A stretch of 64,000 nucleotides of DNA from Sipunculus nudus (GCA_026874595.1 CM049306.1:108707142-108771141); one strand, 5' to 3'; shown: positions 1 through 11,279, numbered from the stretch's first letter. Notes: generated from the sequence alone by a model not told the origin. A program made the numbers and translations.

Positions 1-454
1 GAATTACCCTCTGCAATGATAAATTTTTGCCTAAAGTTGTCACACTTAAAACTGTCCCACTTAAAACTGTCTCATGTTAATTATTTTGTCCCATAAAATG
101 CCAAACACAGTCCTGGCAATATCCTGGAATTTGTAAGCTTTAATGTTTATAAACCTAGATTAAGAAAAATATAAGTAAATAAAATTATTTTTAAGTTGAG
201 AATTGTATTTTATGAAATCTTATCATAAGTTATTATATTCTATGATAGGAAAACCTCTCTTTTTATATTGTGAGTTTTTTTAAATTATATTAATTTATTT
301 GTGGCATTATAATAAATTTCACTTATGCTGCCTTTTATTGATATGTTTAATATGATTATAAATTCTGTTATCATTTTTACATTATTTCAATACAAAGTTC
401 ATAATACTCCTCTGTAGTTTTGTTACATTCTCTGAATGATTCTTCTTTCTGCAG

Positions 455-593
455 AGTTTTGAGCTTGACCTTGACATTTCTCCAGTGGTTCCTGGTATCA
501 GAAGAAGAAAGCGTCGTCTTGTGTTCTCAGATTCTGTCACACAGCTAAGCAAAATGACGATGAAATACAACCAGGCTCACTCCCAGGAAACGT
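455..593 (+). CDS. REC8: REC8-like exon a (conserved mid-protein kleisin block)
   Basis: The acceptor is TTTCTGCAG|AGTTTT and the donor ACGT|GTAAGG. The frame starts in phase 0 and leaves one base at the end. It encodes SFELDLDISPVVPGIRRRKR followed by RLVFSDSVTQLS, the conserved basic-hydrophobic segment of Rad21/Rec8 proteins. The open frame continues 200 nt into the intron, but the GTAAGG donor and loss of similarity place the end at 593. Confidence 0.75.
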
Positions 594-3500
594 GTAAGGA
601 GGTGAGGGAACTACAGACTGTAATGTCATCATTCTGTGGTGGATCCAAAATTGAATGGACTTTTTTTTTATCTCAGCTGACTGAAAGTCATCTGAGCGAT
701 TGTGATCACTTTTTGTCCTGGCTATCTGGCAGTCCAACTATTAACAGGGCACAAATCGTAACCATTGCACCTAGAATCTTCTTACTTGACTTCCACGGAG
801 GTCCATGAAAAATCTCTTTTGAAACCTGAAATGAGGTCTCTGTTTCCCAAATCCTCCAAGCTATGCTTCAGTTGAATGGGTATACAACCTACAAAATTTG
901 ACATTCAGATGATAAAATTCCTTTTGTGAATGTCTTCCTAGTCAGCAGAGCATCATGACCCCTGGGTCACTTGTTTTTTTTTGTGGAGTAACCTCCTCCA
1001 TTTCTTAACATTATTATATACATCTGCACAATTCCATACGGATGGCAGACTACATCACTGTGACTATTCAGTCTATGCATTAATCCTAGCTTCCAACCAG
1101 GCTTTGTGTACAAAACCTGTGGGTCCTGGGTGTGTTATCACCAATGCTGGGTCCCCACACCAAGGAACCCCTGAAAAGCACACTCTTTGTGAGTGAAACA
1201 TTACTAGTCTGTTGGGCACAGTCTCCCCATTAAGCCTGCAGGGCACTCACCCTGGTTATGGGGCTGACCGTGAAAAGTCCCACCTGCTTCTTGCCTGAGA
1301 TTTGAACTCAGGATCTCCCTTCTTTAAGCCTTGTGCTCTACCCCTTTACCACAGGAGCTAGTAAACGATAAATTAGATAATGCACTAGAATACACATCCA
1401 ATAATCCAACTGACTGAAAATTCTCTCTCTGTTGTAAGTTTGGGGAAGGAAAAACTCGACATATTGGGAAAAGCTGGGTATAAGAGAGTCTCTTAAGGTG
1501 CACTATGTGTGTGAATTACACTAAAATTGGCAAAGAAGTATGTCAGATGAAGTGATACATTTTTTTCCAATTTGACAACTAAAAATTAAAACATATTCCA
1601 AAAAGGTTTTTAGTGTGAAAAATATTAAAAATGGTAGAAGCAGTATTTGGTTGTGTGTTCTTGACATGGAACATAGCATGCTAAGCATATCACTTACCAT
1701 TTTAATAAAAAATTGATTTATATTGATATAACAATCCAGCCCTAATATAAATAAATGCCAATAAGTCAGTCAATCAACAGATGTTGTAAACGTATTTCAT
1801 AAGGATATACATTACCATCTATCCATATATTTCATGTTTGTCAAAACTACCCAAAATTGAAATACGTTTTTCTGTGCATGGTTTAATGGCAAAGCATTTT
1901 TACCATTTATACAGTTAGTCACTTGTTATGTTAGTAATGCTGACCAGATCCTTCCATTTAAGATTGTAACTCATAGTAACTTTAACTGTAAGCTGCTTTT
2001 TGTTTGTGTCCACTTTTCATCACGCAGCCTGAAGTAGCCAGACTCGTCATCCCCGATGTGACAAACCTGCTGACTGAGCCCTGTAAGAAAGGTGAGCGAC
2101 ACCACTACAGGCAGCGACACCACTACAGGCAGGCTTCTGACTGGAATACAAACTCACTGGAGCTTAGTTTTGTCCTAGTCTCAGTGCTACCTGATGGCAT
2201 TTGCTAACATGAAAAAATTGTTTACCTGTTTTTTATTCAAAATACCAATGTATATTTGTGGATCTTTTTGTTAGTTTTAGTTCCAGGTGTTTAGATAACG
2301 TAATAAGGTTTATGCAGGTGGCAATTGGAAATTCAGGTTGCATATGAACCATCTATCTGGAAATAAGGAAAAAGATCGAAACTTGGCCTTATGACCCTCC
2401 AGTCATTCAAATTTTGTATTCTATTGCCATTGTTGTATAAATGTTTTTCAAACCAGTTAAACCATTTACGTTTCTAAAATTATATAAAGGTACTGTCTGT
2501 GTAGGCAAAAGTGCTGGAAACTGTGGAGGATTAAGTACAAGGCTTTGCTCTTTTATGTTGTTAATAAAATCTCCAGGTTCATCCAGTAGAAAAATTTTAA
2601 CATTGATTATAAACATTTTTGCCTTTTCCAGCCACTAAGTGTCATAACTTAACCTTAATTGAAAAGTCTTCAATGTTAAACTTGATAATTTCCTGTCAGT
2701 ATTATATGTGGACAAGTCTGCCAGCGCTAAATCTTCATGTAACTGTTACCAACATCATTGATATGCATACATGCATCAGTTTTGCATTGCATCTTTGTGG
2801 ATTTCATACAAAAAATGTAATGGTTGTTTTAACATTTATTTTAGCACATTTCAAGCATCCTCGCCTGATGAGACTCTGGAAACGCAACTTGCTGACAGTG
2901 GCCCTGACCAAGGAGGAGGCAGCTGATCTGTCCAGAGAGTGGGCTGACCATGAATCTGATGAAGGTATTTAACTGTGTTTAACTAAGATAGACCAGATTC
3001 TCCTTTGACATAGACGAGGGTATAAGCTATTACATGGTGCCTTAATATTTGTATGTTTGGCATATTTACAAGCAGACCAGTTAAAATGGGAATAAACAAA
3101 CCTTTATAACACACAATATACAACCTCACAGATAAAACAATTATTTCAATCTCTAAAAGAAGCTCATGTAATAAATAATAAAAAAATCACATTACTTCAG
3201 TAAATCAACTTGTTGAGACATAATGGACTTGATATAATATGTTATATGTATGAAGTCTATAACAAAATCACAAGATATATCCCAGGCCCCATGCTGCAGT
3301 GTGCAAAAACCACCAGACCTAATATGCAAAGAATAGCTTGTGTCCATAATACATATTCACAACTTGACAATATCTCATTCATTAAATACCCACTGAAAAC
3401 CATTGATACCCTGCTTATGTGTATGTTTAGGTATTGTAACAGTATTTTTATAATGACATAAAAGGAAATTCGATATGAATTTATTTTTAACACACAAAAA

Positions 3501-6500
3501 CACATGTGCAGCCCTTTAATATTTAATTTCTAAACTTCTAGAAACCTTTCAAGGATCAAATATACATGTATATTGGTGTTTTTGTATTTTTAGGAACATC
3601 TATAGAGAGTGCCGAGAAAGAAGCTCTTGTGAAGGCTCCTGAACTGTCCCCTGTGGTAAGTGAACATATTTTCCCCTGAGCTAATTAGAACATCTGTATC
3701 AGATCAATGCATTCCATTTTACTGCTTCATGTCCCTCTTCTGTTCCTAGCAAAAACTTCCAAAGGTAAAATGGTGAAATCTCTACATACCCTGAGTTGTT
3801 TGTCTGATGTTTAAAAGCAGGTTACAATTTAACTTTTCATACTAACCCATTCCTTGCCTAGAAAACCTGAAAGCTAGAAGCCTGATCTCATTCTTATCAT
3901 ATAACTTTTTACATCATGCATATATGTGGATTTAAAAGTTTTAATTCTGAACTTTGGAAGCAATTAATAAAGAAACTGCAGATTTTATTAAAGATTTTAG
4001 AAGAAAGTGTCATATTCAAATGTAGTGCTGTGATCAGGCCAAGTAGCTTCCTGGAGGGGTGGGGGGGATGGAGTTATAGGCGGAATGCAGTGAGTGCCGA
4101 TACCAGGCAAATCAAGTGTTTGAATGGTGATTTCTTGGTGTCAGTCTACCAGGAAACAAGGAAACTTTTTAATTTGCCTAATGCATAACTACAGGTCATG
4201 ACTGTGTGATTTGTCCTACTACCCCCTAACCAGAAGACCCTTAAAGCCTGCAGGTTAACTTCATTTTATCATATATCTTCATTTCCATTCCACACTGTGC
4301 CACCTGTAGGCCTATTTGAGTAAAAATTAAAAAGATATTTTTTGCATTTACAAATAAAATTGGTTAAGAAAAACCTTATAATTCCAATTAAATTAGTTTT
4401 ATGTACAATAAAGCACCAGAAAATCTGTCATGTTTAATTACAGTACCAATAAGAATGTCTGATGTACCATGCAGTAAAGATAAGAATGTCTGATGTTACA
4501 CGCAGTACCAATAAAAATGTCTGATATACCATTCAGTACCAGTGAACTTTCTGACTCTTTCAACAGCCAGAGGAGCCCAGGGGCCTCGCAGATGAGTCAG
4601 TTGAGGTGGCCAGAGAGATGTCGTCCCTCGGTTCTAGCCGACTTCATCTGAGTGCCAGTACACCTCACCATAGCGTCCTATCAGAGGAACTAGGCAGCGC
4701 CAAACAAGCTCTGTCCTTCAGTGATACCAGCACCAGGTAACAGCAGTTGTCAGGGTGAAAGTGCATTATCTTTTGCCCAAAAAACAGGAATTGAACCAGT
4801 GTTGTCTGACAGTAAAACATGTTTAAATCCAAAAGGGATTTCCATATGTGTTTAAAATATTCAGAATGAAACTATTGGGTCTGGCTGCAAAGACTATAGT
4901 CACAATTAAATATTAAGTCTCCAAATCCTGTGCATGTGGAAAATATTGTCTTGTTCTCGTTATCGATAATTGAGATTAGATGGTTTTTAAGCCAATACGG
5001 CTTGAAAAATTGTCAAGAAATATATAATTTTCTGTCAATCACTTCATACTTCATACATAATATAGAGTCAGGAAACATAATCTTCCAATCTCTGATTAAT
5101 GACTTTTTAACATGAAACTTAACAATGCAGTCCACAAGCAAAATACAAATTTTATTGCCTGATGTACGTGCTCTTGCCATGTTTTATGTCAAAATGTCTA
5201 GGTCACATGTGAACTTAATCTCAAATGAAAAATGTCTATTGTGAATTCAGCTGAAAGTCATGACCAGGGGGTCACAAGTTTTATACATGTTGGCCAGACT
5301 AAGTGCCTTTATCTTATAAATTTCATTTTTTTTTTTTTTTTTGCATATGTGTAAAATAAAGATTTTCATTTTTCTTAATGCCCAATGAATTAAGTAAAAG
5401 TTTTGCTTCTTTTAAGCTTCACATTAGATTAACCATAGGTTAAGACTTTACCTGTAATTGTTTCACGACAGAGGATCTTTCATGACCCCTGGGGAAGATG
5501 TGAGTATCCTGCCGAGCATGGAGATCATCGAGGAGCAGGTTATGGAGACTGAGTTACCTGTTGTTCCTGAGGAGGTGGAAGCCATGATCAGCCCCCCACC
5601 AGTCACACCAGCTAAACCCGTGACTGTACGGGCAGCGTCACCATGTCTCAAGTACCTGACTGGGTATACTATCATTTCTAATCAACTCAAACTATTGAAA
5701 ATGAGTGTCTGAATATGAGACCTACTCTTCTGCCCTTTATTTTTTGCCAATAACAATGACCTTTCACCTCAGCTCTTTATCTCTGAATGTCAATCAAGTG
5801 GCATCTTCCATATGAAATTACCATGAACAAATAAATAACATTTGAAGGCTTCTGCAAAACTATAAAATAGAATTTATTGATTTTATTTTCTTTTATTTGG
5901 CTGAAAAAAAATAGAAAGAGTAATCAGGGTCATTTTTATAGAAAACTTTAAAAGGTGAATGAAGATGACACTTGGAGTATAGTTCAAGAATATCCCTCCA
6001 CAACATTTTCCCTAATATGTCAAAGTCAGTTTGTAAAGTTTCTAAGTTAAAAGTTATTTGAAAAAGATTTTGTAATCAGTAACAGAGGATATGGTACTCC
6101 TGTAATGAAAAAAACTGTTTGATTTTGTTGGCAGTATATTCTTGAAATATAAATATGATTGATAACTGAAAAAAAGACAATAAAATCTGTATATATTGTA
6201 GAAAATAATTTGACATGTGTTGCTGTTTTATTTCAGGAGAGTGAGACATTTGACTCATGGTAACAAGACCACGACTTTCACAGCTGTTTGTCCTCACGAC
6301 ACTACTTCCAGGAGCACGGCATCAAGGGTCTTCTCTCGTCTGCTTGGTAGGTATCTTCTCTGCTTGTTAGGTGTCTCGTCTGCTTGTTAGGTGTCTCGTC
6401 TGCTTGATAGGGGTCTTGTCTGCTTGATAGGGGTCTCGTCTGCTTGGTAGGGGTCTCGTCTGCTTGGTCTCGTCTGCTTGGTAGGTATCTTGTCTGCTTG

Positions 6501-9500
6501 GTAGGTATCTTGTCTGCTTTGTAGGGGTCTCGTCTGCTTGGTAGGTGTCTCGTCTGCTTGGTAGGTATCTCGTCTGCTTGGTAGGTATCTTCTCTGCTTG
6601 TTAGGTGTCTCGTCTGCTTGTTAGGTGTCTCGTCTGCTTGATAGGGGTCTTGTCTGCTTGATAGGGGTCTTGTCTGCTTGGTAGGGGTCTCGTCTGCTTG
6701 GTAGGGGTCTAGTCTGCTTGGTAGGTATCTCGTCTGCTTGGTAGGTATCTTGTCTGCTTGGTAGGGGTCTCGTCTGCTTGTTAGGTGTCTCGTCTGCTTG
6801 TTAGGGGTCTTATCTGCTTGATAGGGGTCTTGTCTGCTTGATAGGGGTCTTGTCTGCTTGGTAGGGGTCTCGTCTGCTTGGTAGGTGTCTCGTCTGCTTG
6901 GTCTCGTCTGCTTGGTAGGTATCTCGTCTGCTTGGTAGGTATCTTGTCTGCTTGGTAGGGGTCTCGTCTGCTTGGTAGGTGTCTCGTCTGCTTCGTAGGT
7001 GTCTCGTCTGCTTCGTAGGTGTCTCGTCTGCTTGGTAGGGGTCTCGTCTGCTTGGTGGGTGTCTCATCTGCTTGGTAGGTATCTTGTCAGCTTGGTAGGT
7101 ATCTCGTCTGCTTGGTAGGTGTCTCGTCTGCTTGATAGGGGTCTCATCTGCTTGGTAGGTGTCTCCTTTGCTCGGTAGGTCACTGTGCAGAGTGCTACAT
7201 TCAAAGTCACTCTTCTGTGTTACTGAACATGTCAATGAAGAAGCCAAGTAAACATGATCTCTATCAGTTTCCCGTACTGTTTCACAGAAATATCAGTTTT
7301 GGCCTGGACACAAATTTTCTAATAGAACTGGATTCAATCTATTACCCAAATTAAAAGTGTAAAAAAAATGGTTATATAATGAAATTCTGTTAATTACATT
7401 GGCTTTTGTAATCCACAAAGGGGTTTGCAAATCCAAATTTCTACTTCTGTTGAAGTCAGTTTCATATTTTGCTATGTGTTAATACATCTTACCCTCATGT
7501 ACAATTATATTCATTTTTTTAGCTCAGCTGACTGTAAGTCATCTGAGCTATAGGGATCACCTTTTGTCCGTCGGCGGTCCGGCCTTCCGGGCGTCTGGCG
7601 TTAACAGGGCACAAATCGTAACCGCTAGAACTGGAATCTTCTTACTTGACATCCTGGGAGGTCTATGGAAATTCTCCTTGTAAACCTGAAATTAGGTCAC
7701 TGTGACCTATATTCTTTGAGCTATGGGGTTCCGAAGTACCCCCCAGAATAATGGAAAATTTGATACAAAAGCTCAAGTATCTGAACAACTAATGCATTGA
7801 TCATCATGATTTTTTGCATGGATATTGATCATGGAGTGTTTCATCAGTTTCTGCAGACTGGTGGCGCCACCTGTATTTTTTCGATTTTTACCAATATTTT
7901 TCTCTATTTTTGAGACCTCTTAAGATGCGACCATCTGTTTACAGGGCACAAATCGTAACGACTAAACCTAGAATCTTCTCTCTTGACATGCAGGGAGGCC
8001 CATAAAAAGTCTCTTTGGAAACCTGAAATTAGGTCTCTGTTACCCATAACCTTTGAGCTATGGGGCTCCGAAGTACCCCCCAGAATAATGGAAAATTTGA
8101 TACAAAAGCTCAAGTATCTAAACAACTATTGCAGTGATCACCATGATTCTTTGCATGGATATTTATCATGGAATGTGTCATCAGTTTCTGCAGTATGGTG
8201 GCGCCACCTGTATTTTTTATATTTTTACGAATTTTTTTCTCTATTTTTGAGACCTCATAAGATGCGGTCATCTGTTAACATGGCACAAATCGTAACAACT
8301 GGACCTAGAATCTTCTCTCTTGACATGCTGAGAGGCCCATGAAAAGTCTCCTTAAAAACTTGAAATTAGGTCTCTGTTACCCATAACATCTGAGCTATGG
8401 GGCTCCGAAGTACCCCCCAGAATAATGGAAAATTTGATACAAAACTCAAGTATCTGAACAATTATATAAAGATCACCATGATTCTTTGCATGGATATTGA
8501 TCATGAAATGTTTCATCAGTTTCTGCATTCTGGTGGCGCCACCTGTATTTTTTCAATTTTTAGCTCAGCTGACTGAAAGTCATCTGCTCTATAGGGATCA
8601 CCTTTTCTCCGTTGGCAGTCCGGCCATCCGGGCGTCTGTCTGTTAACAGGGCACAAATCGTAACCGCTAGACCTGGAATCTTCTTACTTGACATCCTGGG
8701 AGGTCTATGGAAATTCTCCTTGTAAACCTGAAATTAGGTCACTGTGACCTATATTCTTTGAGCTATGGGGTTCCGAAGTACCCCCCAGAATAATGGAAAA
8801 TTTGATACAAAAGCTCAAGTATCTGAACAACTAATGCATCGATCATCATGATTTTTTGCATGGATATTGATCATGGAGTGTTTCATCAGTTTCTGCAGAC
8901 TGGTGGCGCCACCTGTATTTTTTCGATTTTTACCAATATTTTTCTCTATTTTTGAGACCTCTTAAGATGCGACCATCTGTTAACAGGGCACAAATCGTAA
9001 CGACTAAACCTAGAATCTTCTCTCTTGACATGCAGGGAGGCCCATAAAAAGTCTCTTTGGAAACCTGAAATTAGGTCTCTGTTACCCATAACCTTTGAGC
9101 TATGGGGCTCCGAAGTACCCCCCAGAATAATGGAAAATTTGATACAAAAGCTCAAGTATCTAAACAACATTGCAGTGATCACCATGATTCTTTGCATGGA
9201 TATTGATCATGGAATGTGTCATCAGTTTCTGCAGTATGGTGGCGCCACCTGTATTTTTTATATTTTTACGAATTTTTTTCTCTATTTTTGAGACCTCATA
9301 AGATGCGGTCATCTGTTAACATGGCACAAATCGTAACAACTGGACCTAGAATCTTCTCTCTTGACATGCTGAGAGGCCCATGAAAAGTCTCCTTAAAAAC
9401 TTGAAATTAGGTCTCTGTTACCCATAACCTCTGAGCTATGGGGCTCCGAAGTACCCCCCAGAATAATGGAAAATTTGATACAAAAGCTCAAGTATCTGAA

Positions 9501-11088
9501 CAATTATTATATTGATCACCATGATTCTTTGCATGGATATTGATCATGAAATGTTTCATCAGTTTCTGCATTCTGGTGGCGCCACCTGTATTTTTTCAAT
9601 TTTTAGCTCAGCTGACTGAAAGTCATCTGAGCTATAGGGATCACCTTTTCTCCGTCGGCAGTCTGGCCATCCAGGCATCTGTCTGTTAACAGGGCACAAA
9701 TCGTAACAGCTAGACCTGGAATCTTCTTAATTGACATCCTGGGAGGTCTATGGAAATTCTCCTTGTAAACCTGAAATTAGGTCACTGTGACCTATATTCT
9801 TCAAGCTATGGGGTTCTGAAGTACCCCCCAGAATAATGCAAAATTTAATACAAAAGCTCAAGTATCTGAACAACTAATTCATTAATCATCATGATTCTTT
9901 GCATGGATATTGATCATGGAGTGTTTCATCAATTTCTGGAGATTGGTGGCGCCACCTATAATTTTTTTATTTTTTACGATTTTTTTTCTCTACTTTTGTG
10001 ATCTTTAAACATTTGGTCATCTGTAAACAGGGCAAAAATCATAATGACTGGACCTAGAATCTTCTGTCCTCACCTCCAGGGAAGCCCATAAAAGTCCTAC
10101 ATGGAAACCCGAAATAAGGTCCCTGTTACCCATATTCTGTGAGCTATGGGGCTCTGAAGTACCCCCCAGAATAAAGATTTGGTCATATATTAACAGGGCA
10201 CAAATCATAATGACTGGACCTAGAATCTTCTTTCTTGACATGCAGGGAGGTCCATGAAACATCTTGGAAACCTGAAATTAGGTCTCTGTTACCCATATCC
10301 TTCATGCACTGGGGCTCCGAAGTACTCCCCAGAATAAAGATTTGGTAATCTGTTAACAGAGCACAAATTATAATGACTTGACCTAGAATCTCCTTTCTTG
10401 ATATGCTGGGAGGCCCCTGAAAAGTCTCCTTGTGCACCTGAAATTACATCTCTGTTACCCATATCCTTCATCCTATGCGGCTTTGAAATACCCCCCAGAA
10501 TAAACATTTGGTCATCTGTTAACAGGGCACAAATCATAATAACTGGACCTAGAATTTTATTTTTTTAACATGCTGGGAGATCCCTGAAAAGTCATCTTGT
10601 AAACCTTGAAAATAGGTGTCTGTTACCCATATCCTTCATGCTACAGAGCTCCATAGTACCCTAATGAATATTGGATGATTTTATACAAAAGGTCAAGTTT
10701 GGAAAAAGTATTTCATTCAAATTTGACATTTGTCAATGTCTTCCTGGTCAGCTGAGCGTCATGACCCCTGGGTCACTTGTTTTTTTTACCCAGAGCAGTT
10801 GAAGTCATGAGCACATGACTCAGTGGGTACTTATATTGGGCTGGTAAGCCTAACTTGAGTTGTAATTAATACAATATATATATATATATATACACATACA
10901 CACACTTTTTGTTCACCAGTTCCACATACATATATCTACTAAAAAGCTGCAATTTTCCAGGTCTTACTTTTTTAAGCTGTCTCTTTCTTACTTTTGAAAT
11001 TGCAGATCTTGCTGCCCTGAGAAAAGTACAAGTTTACCAGGAATACCCTTATGGTGACATTTACATCAACCGCAGACATGTTGCTTGA
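455..11088 (+). CDS. REC8: REC8-like alpha-kleisin (meiotic cohesin subunit), 3' part, eight exons
   Basis: Gene-level entry; exons are 455-593, 2028-2091 (or 2038-2091), 2845-2964, 3594-3655, 4567-4736, 5472-5663, 6237-6346 and 11006-11088, with introns between. Kleisins close the SMC1-SMC3 ring in sister-chromatid cohesion; REC8 is the meiotic form and acts in the nucleus. The first visible exon carries the block RRRKRRLVFSDSVTQLS, matching the conserved family segment R-x-L-hydrophobic-x-D-x-x-T-Q-hydrophobic-S. The third has the family-like RLMRLWKRN. The last two join into a winged-helix C-terminus of the Rad21/Rec8 type (ASRVFSRLL + DLAALRKVQVYQEYPYGDI) that binds the SMC1 head. The PYGDI ending with V-Q before it looks more like REC8 than RAD21, which usually has PYSDI. 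Introns b to h all join in phase; the first junction needs acceptor 2038 or an unseen microexon. The 5' end lies outside the window. RAD21 or RAD21L remains possible. Confidence 0.72.
671..980 (+). mobile_element. Single copy of the AGCTCAGCTGAC repeat family in the REC8 intron
   Basis: It starts TCTCAGCTGACTGAAAGTCA and ends with TCATGACCCCTGGGTCACTT, the same two ends as the large array at 7521-10780. Internal words such as AACAGGGCACAAATCGTAAC also match. It lies in the intron between exons a and b, directly downstream of exon a. It is non-coding; no transposase is visible. Confidence 0.7.
1190..1368 (-). mobile_element. tRNA-derived SINE, probable
   Basis: Read on the - strand from 1368, the sequence has an A-box-like TGGTAAAGGGGTAGAGC and, about 35 nt later, a B-box-like GAGTTCAAATCTC inside a stem CCTGAG/CTCAGG. 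No 3' CCA-compatible acceptor stem forms, so this is a SINE head and not a functional tRNA gene. The 3' limit is uncertain. Confidence 0.45.
2028..2091 (+). CDS. REC8: REC8-like exon b
   Basis: A long pyrimidine tract and CACGCAG precede 2028; the donor is AAAG|GTGAGC. It encodes PEVARLVIPDVTNLLTEPCK. Used as 64 nt (phase 0 start), it does not fit the one base left by exon a and gives an immediate stop. An acceptor 10 nt downstream (GTAG|CC, start 2038) restores the frame, as would a missed microexon between 594 and 2027. The 3' junction to exon c is in phase. Confidence 0.65.
2095..2130 (+). repeat. 18-bp perfect tandem duplication next to a splice donor
   Basis: The unit AGCGACACCACTACAGGC occurs twice in a row, beginning 3 bp inside the intron that follows exon b and including the last base of the donor consensus. 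Confidence 0.85.
2845..2964 (+). CDS. REC8: REC8-like exon c
   Basis: The acceptor is TTTATTTTAG|CACATT and the donor GAAG|GTATTT. It encodes HFKHPRLMRLWKRNLLTVAL and then an acidic stretch (KEEAADLSREWADHESDE). The LW-containing helix corresponds to the kleisin segment N-terminal to the variable acidic linker. The phase is continuous with exons b and d (KK-A-HF and DE-G-TS). Confidence 0.75.
3594..3655 (+). CDS. REC8: REC8-like exon d (linker)
   Basis: The acceptor is TATTTTTAG|GAACAT and the donor CTGTG|GTAAGT, a perfect consensus. It encodes TSIESAEKEALVKAPELSPV, in phase with both neighbours. The sequence is low-complexity and charged, as expected of the poorly conserved kleisin linker. 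Confidence 0.7.
4442..4550 (+). repeat. 31-bp tandem repeat, three copies plus a partial
   Basis: Units start at 4442, 4473 and 4504 with the pattern AGTACCAATAAGAATGTCTG followed by ATGTACCATGC. A partial fourth runs to about 4550, only 16 bp before exon e, so the tract sits in the acceptor region of that intron. Confidence 0.8.
4567..4736 (+). CDS. REC8: REC8-like exon e (linker)
   Basis: The acceptor is TCTTTCAACAG|CCAGAG and the donor CACCAG|GTAACA. It starts in phase 0 after exon d and ends with two bases of an Arg codon completed by exon f. It encodes a Ser/Glu-rich linker beginning PEEPRGLADESVEVAREMSS. EEPR and EVAR fit the loose ExxR separase-site pattern, but this is only a candidate assignment. 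Confidence 0.72.
5250..5282 (+). repeat. Solo terminal fragment of the AGCTCAGCTGAC family
   Basis: CAGCTGAAAGTCATGACCAG then GGGGTCACAAG resembles the 3' terminal motif at 10748-10780, but without any element body. It is followed by an oligo-T run at 5326-5342. Confidence 0.4.
5472..5663 (+). CDS. REC8: REC8-like exon f (acidic/proline linker)
   Basis: The acceptor is TTTCACGACAG|AGGATC and the donor ACTGG|GTATAC. It encodes GSFMTPGEDVSILPSMEIIE and then an acidic and proline-rich stretch ending in CLKYLTG. The phase is continuous with exons e (ST-R-GS) and g (LT-G-RV). Confidence 0.75.
6237..6346 (+). CDS. REC8: REC8-like exon g (first half of C-terminal winged helix)
   Basis: The acceptor is TTTTATTTCAG|GAGAGT and the donor CTGCTTG|GTAGGT. 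It encodes the helix leading into the SMC1-binding winged-helix domain, ending TASRVFSRLL. The last ~14 coding bases (TCTCGTCTGCTTG) together with the donor form the first unit of the 20-bp minisatellite that fills the next 840 bp. The intended donor cannot be told from downstream copies by sequence alone, but use of the first one gives the correct phase to exon h. Confidence 0.78.
6333..7185 (+). repeat. 20-bp minisatellite replicating the exon g 5' splice site
   Basis: About 42 units of GTCTCGTCTGCTTGGTAGGK are seen, the first overlapping the end of exon g. Many units retain an intact CTTG|GTAGGT or CTTG|GTAGGG donor-like core. Others read CTTGTTAGG or CTTGATAGG and lose the GT at that point. 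A larger period is visible: the stretch from 6347 recurs from 6589 (offset about 242 bp). Units near 7160-7185 decay. Confidence 0.92.
7521..10780 (+). mobile_element. Tandemly amplified non-coding transposable element in the REC8 last intron
   Basis: AGCTCAGCTGACT begins at 7521, 8562 and 9605, giving a tandem period of about 1042 bp, and the cluster ends once with GTCATGACCCCTGGGTCACT at 10780. The 5' end can fold: AGCTCAG-ct-GACT-3 nt-AGTC-at-CTGAGCT. The 3' end holds the palindromic TGACCC-CT-GGGTCA. Each 1042-bp copy contains three related blocks of about 345 bp that share GACCTAGAATCTTCT and GGTGGCGCCACCTGTA. There is no long open frame, so this looks non-autonomous. The combination of distinct ends and a tandem core recalls mollusc pearl/HINE elements, but I cannot confirm the class. 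Confidence 0.75.
10013..10660 (+). repeat. ~164-bp tandem sub-repeats inside the element cluster
   Basis: The motif ATTTGGTCATCTGTTAACAG recurs near 10013, 10177, 10340 and 10505. Each unit runs through GACCTAGAATCTTC and a CCCCCAGAATAA block. These are shortened forms of the ~345-bp blocks, which lost the GGTGGCGCCACC half. Confidence 0.8.
10872..10902 (+). repeat. TA/CA microsatellite
   Basis: (TA)n runs from 10875 to 10892 and passes into ACACATACACACAC, about 100 bp upstream of exon h. Confidence 0.8.
11006..11088 (+). CDS. REC8: REC8-like terminal exon h
   Basis: The acceptor is GAAATTGCAG|ATCTTG, joined to the G left by exon g to give Asp. It encodes DLAALRKVQVYQEYPYGDIY and ends INRRHVA with TGA at 11086-11088. 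The VQ...PYGDI strand is the most diagnostic REC8/kleisin match in the gene. Confidence 0.82.
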
Positions 11089-11279
11089 ATGAGCAGACGG
11101 TCCCATCAAGTACCAATCAACCTTATACATATACATTTTCTGTACTCTGCCCAGATGTCTGAGAAAAACACCTGGTCCCCCAGTCAGTGATGTATCTTAT
11201 TTTTGTTACTGTTCAGAAGTATGTATCTAGCAAGGATGGGGGGGGGGGGGGGGAGCATGAACCAGAGTATCACACAAGT

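Noticed and set aside
6810-7247. 145-codon - strand frame with a QADETPTKQTRHLPSRRDTY-like repeating peptide
   Set aside because: It is the reverse strand of the 20-bp minisatellite (three units equal 20 codons) in the REC8-like intron.
7983-9291. Open frames of 88-119 codons repeated at +1042 bp
   Set aside because: They are readings of the non-coding amplified element. They match on both strands, have no domain and are interrupted in related blocks.
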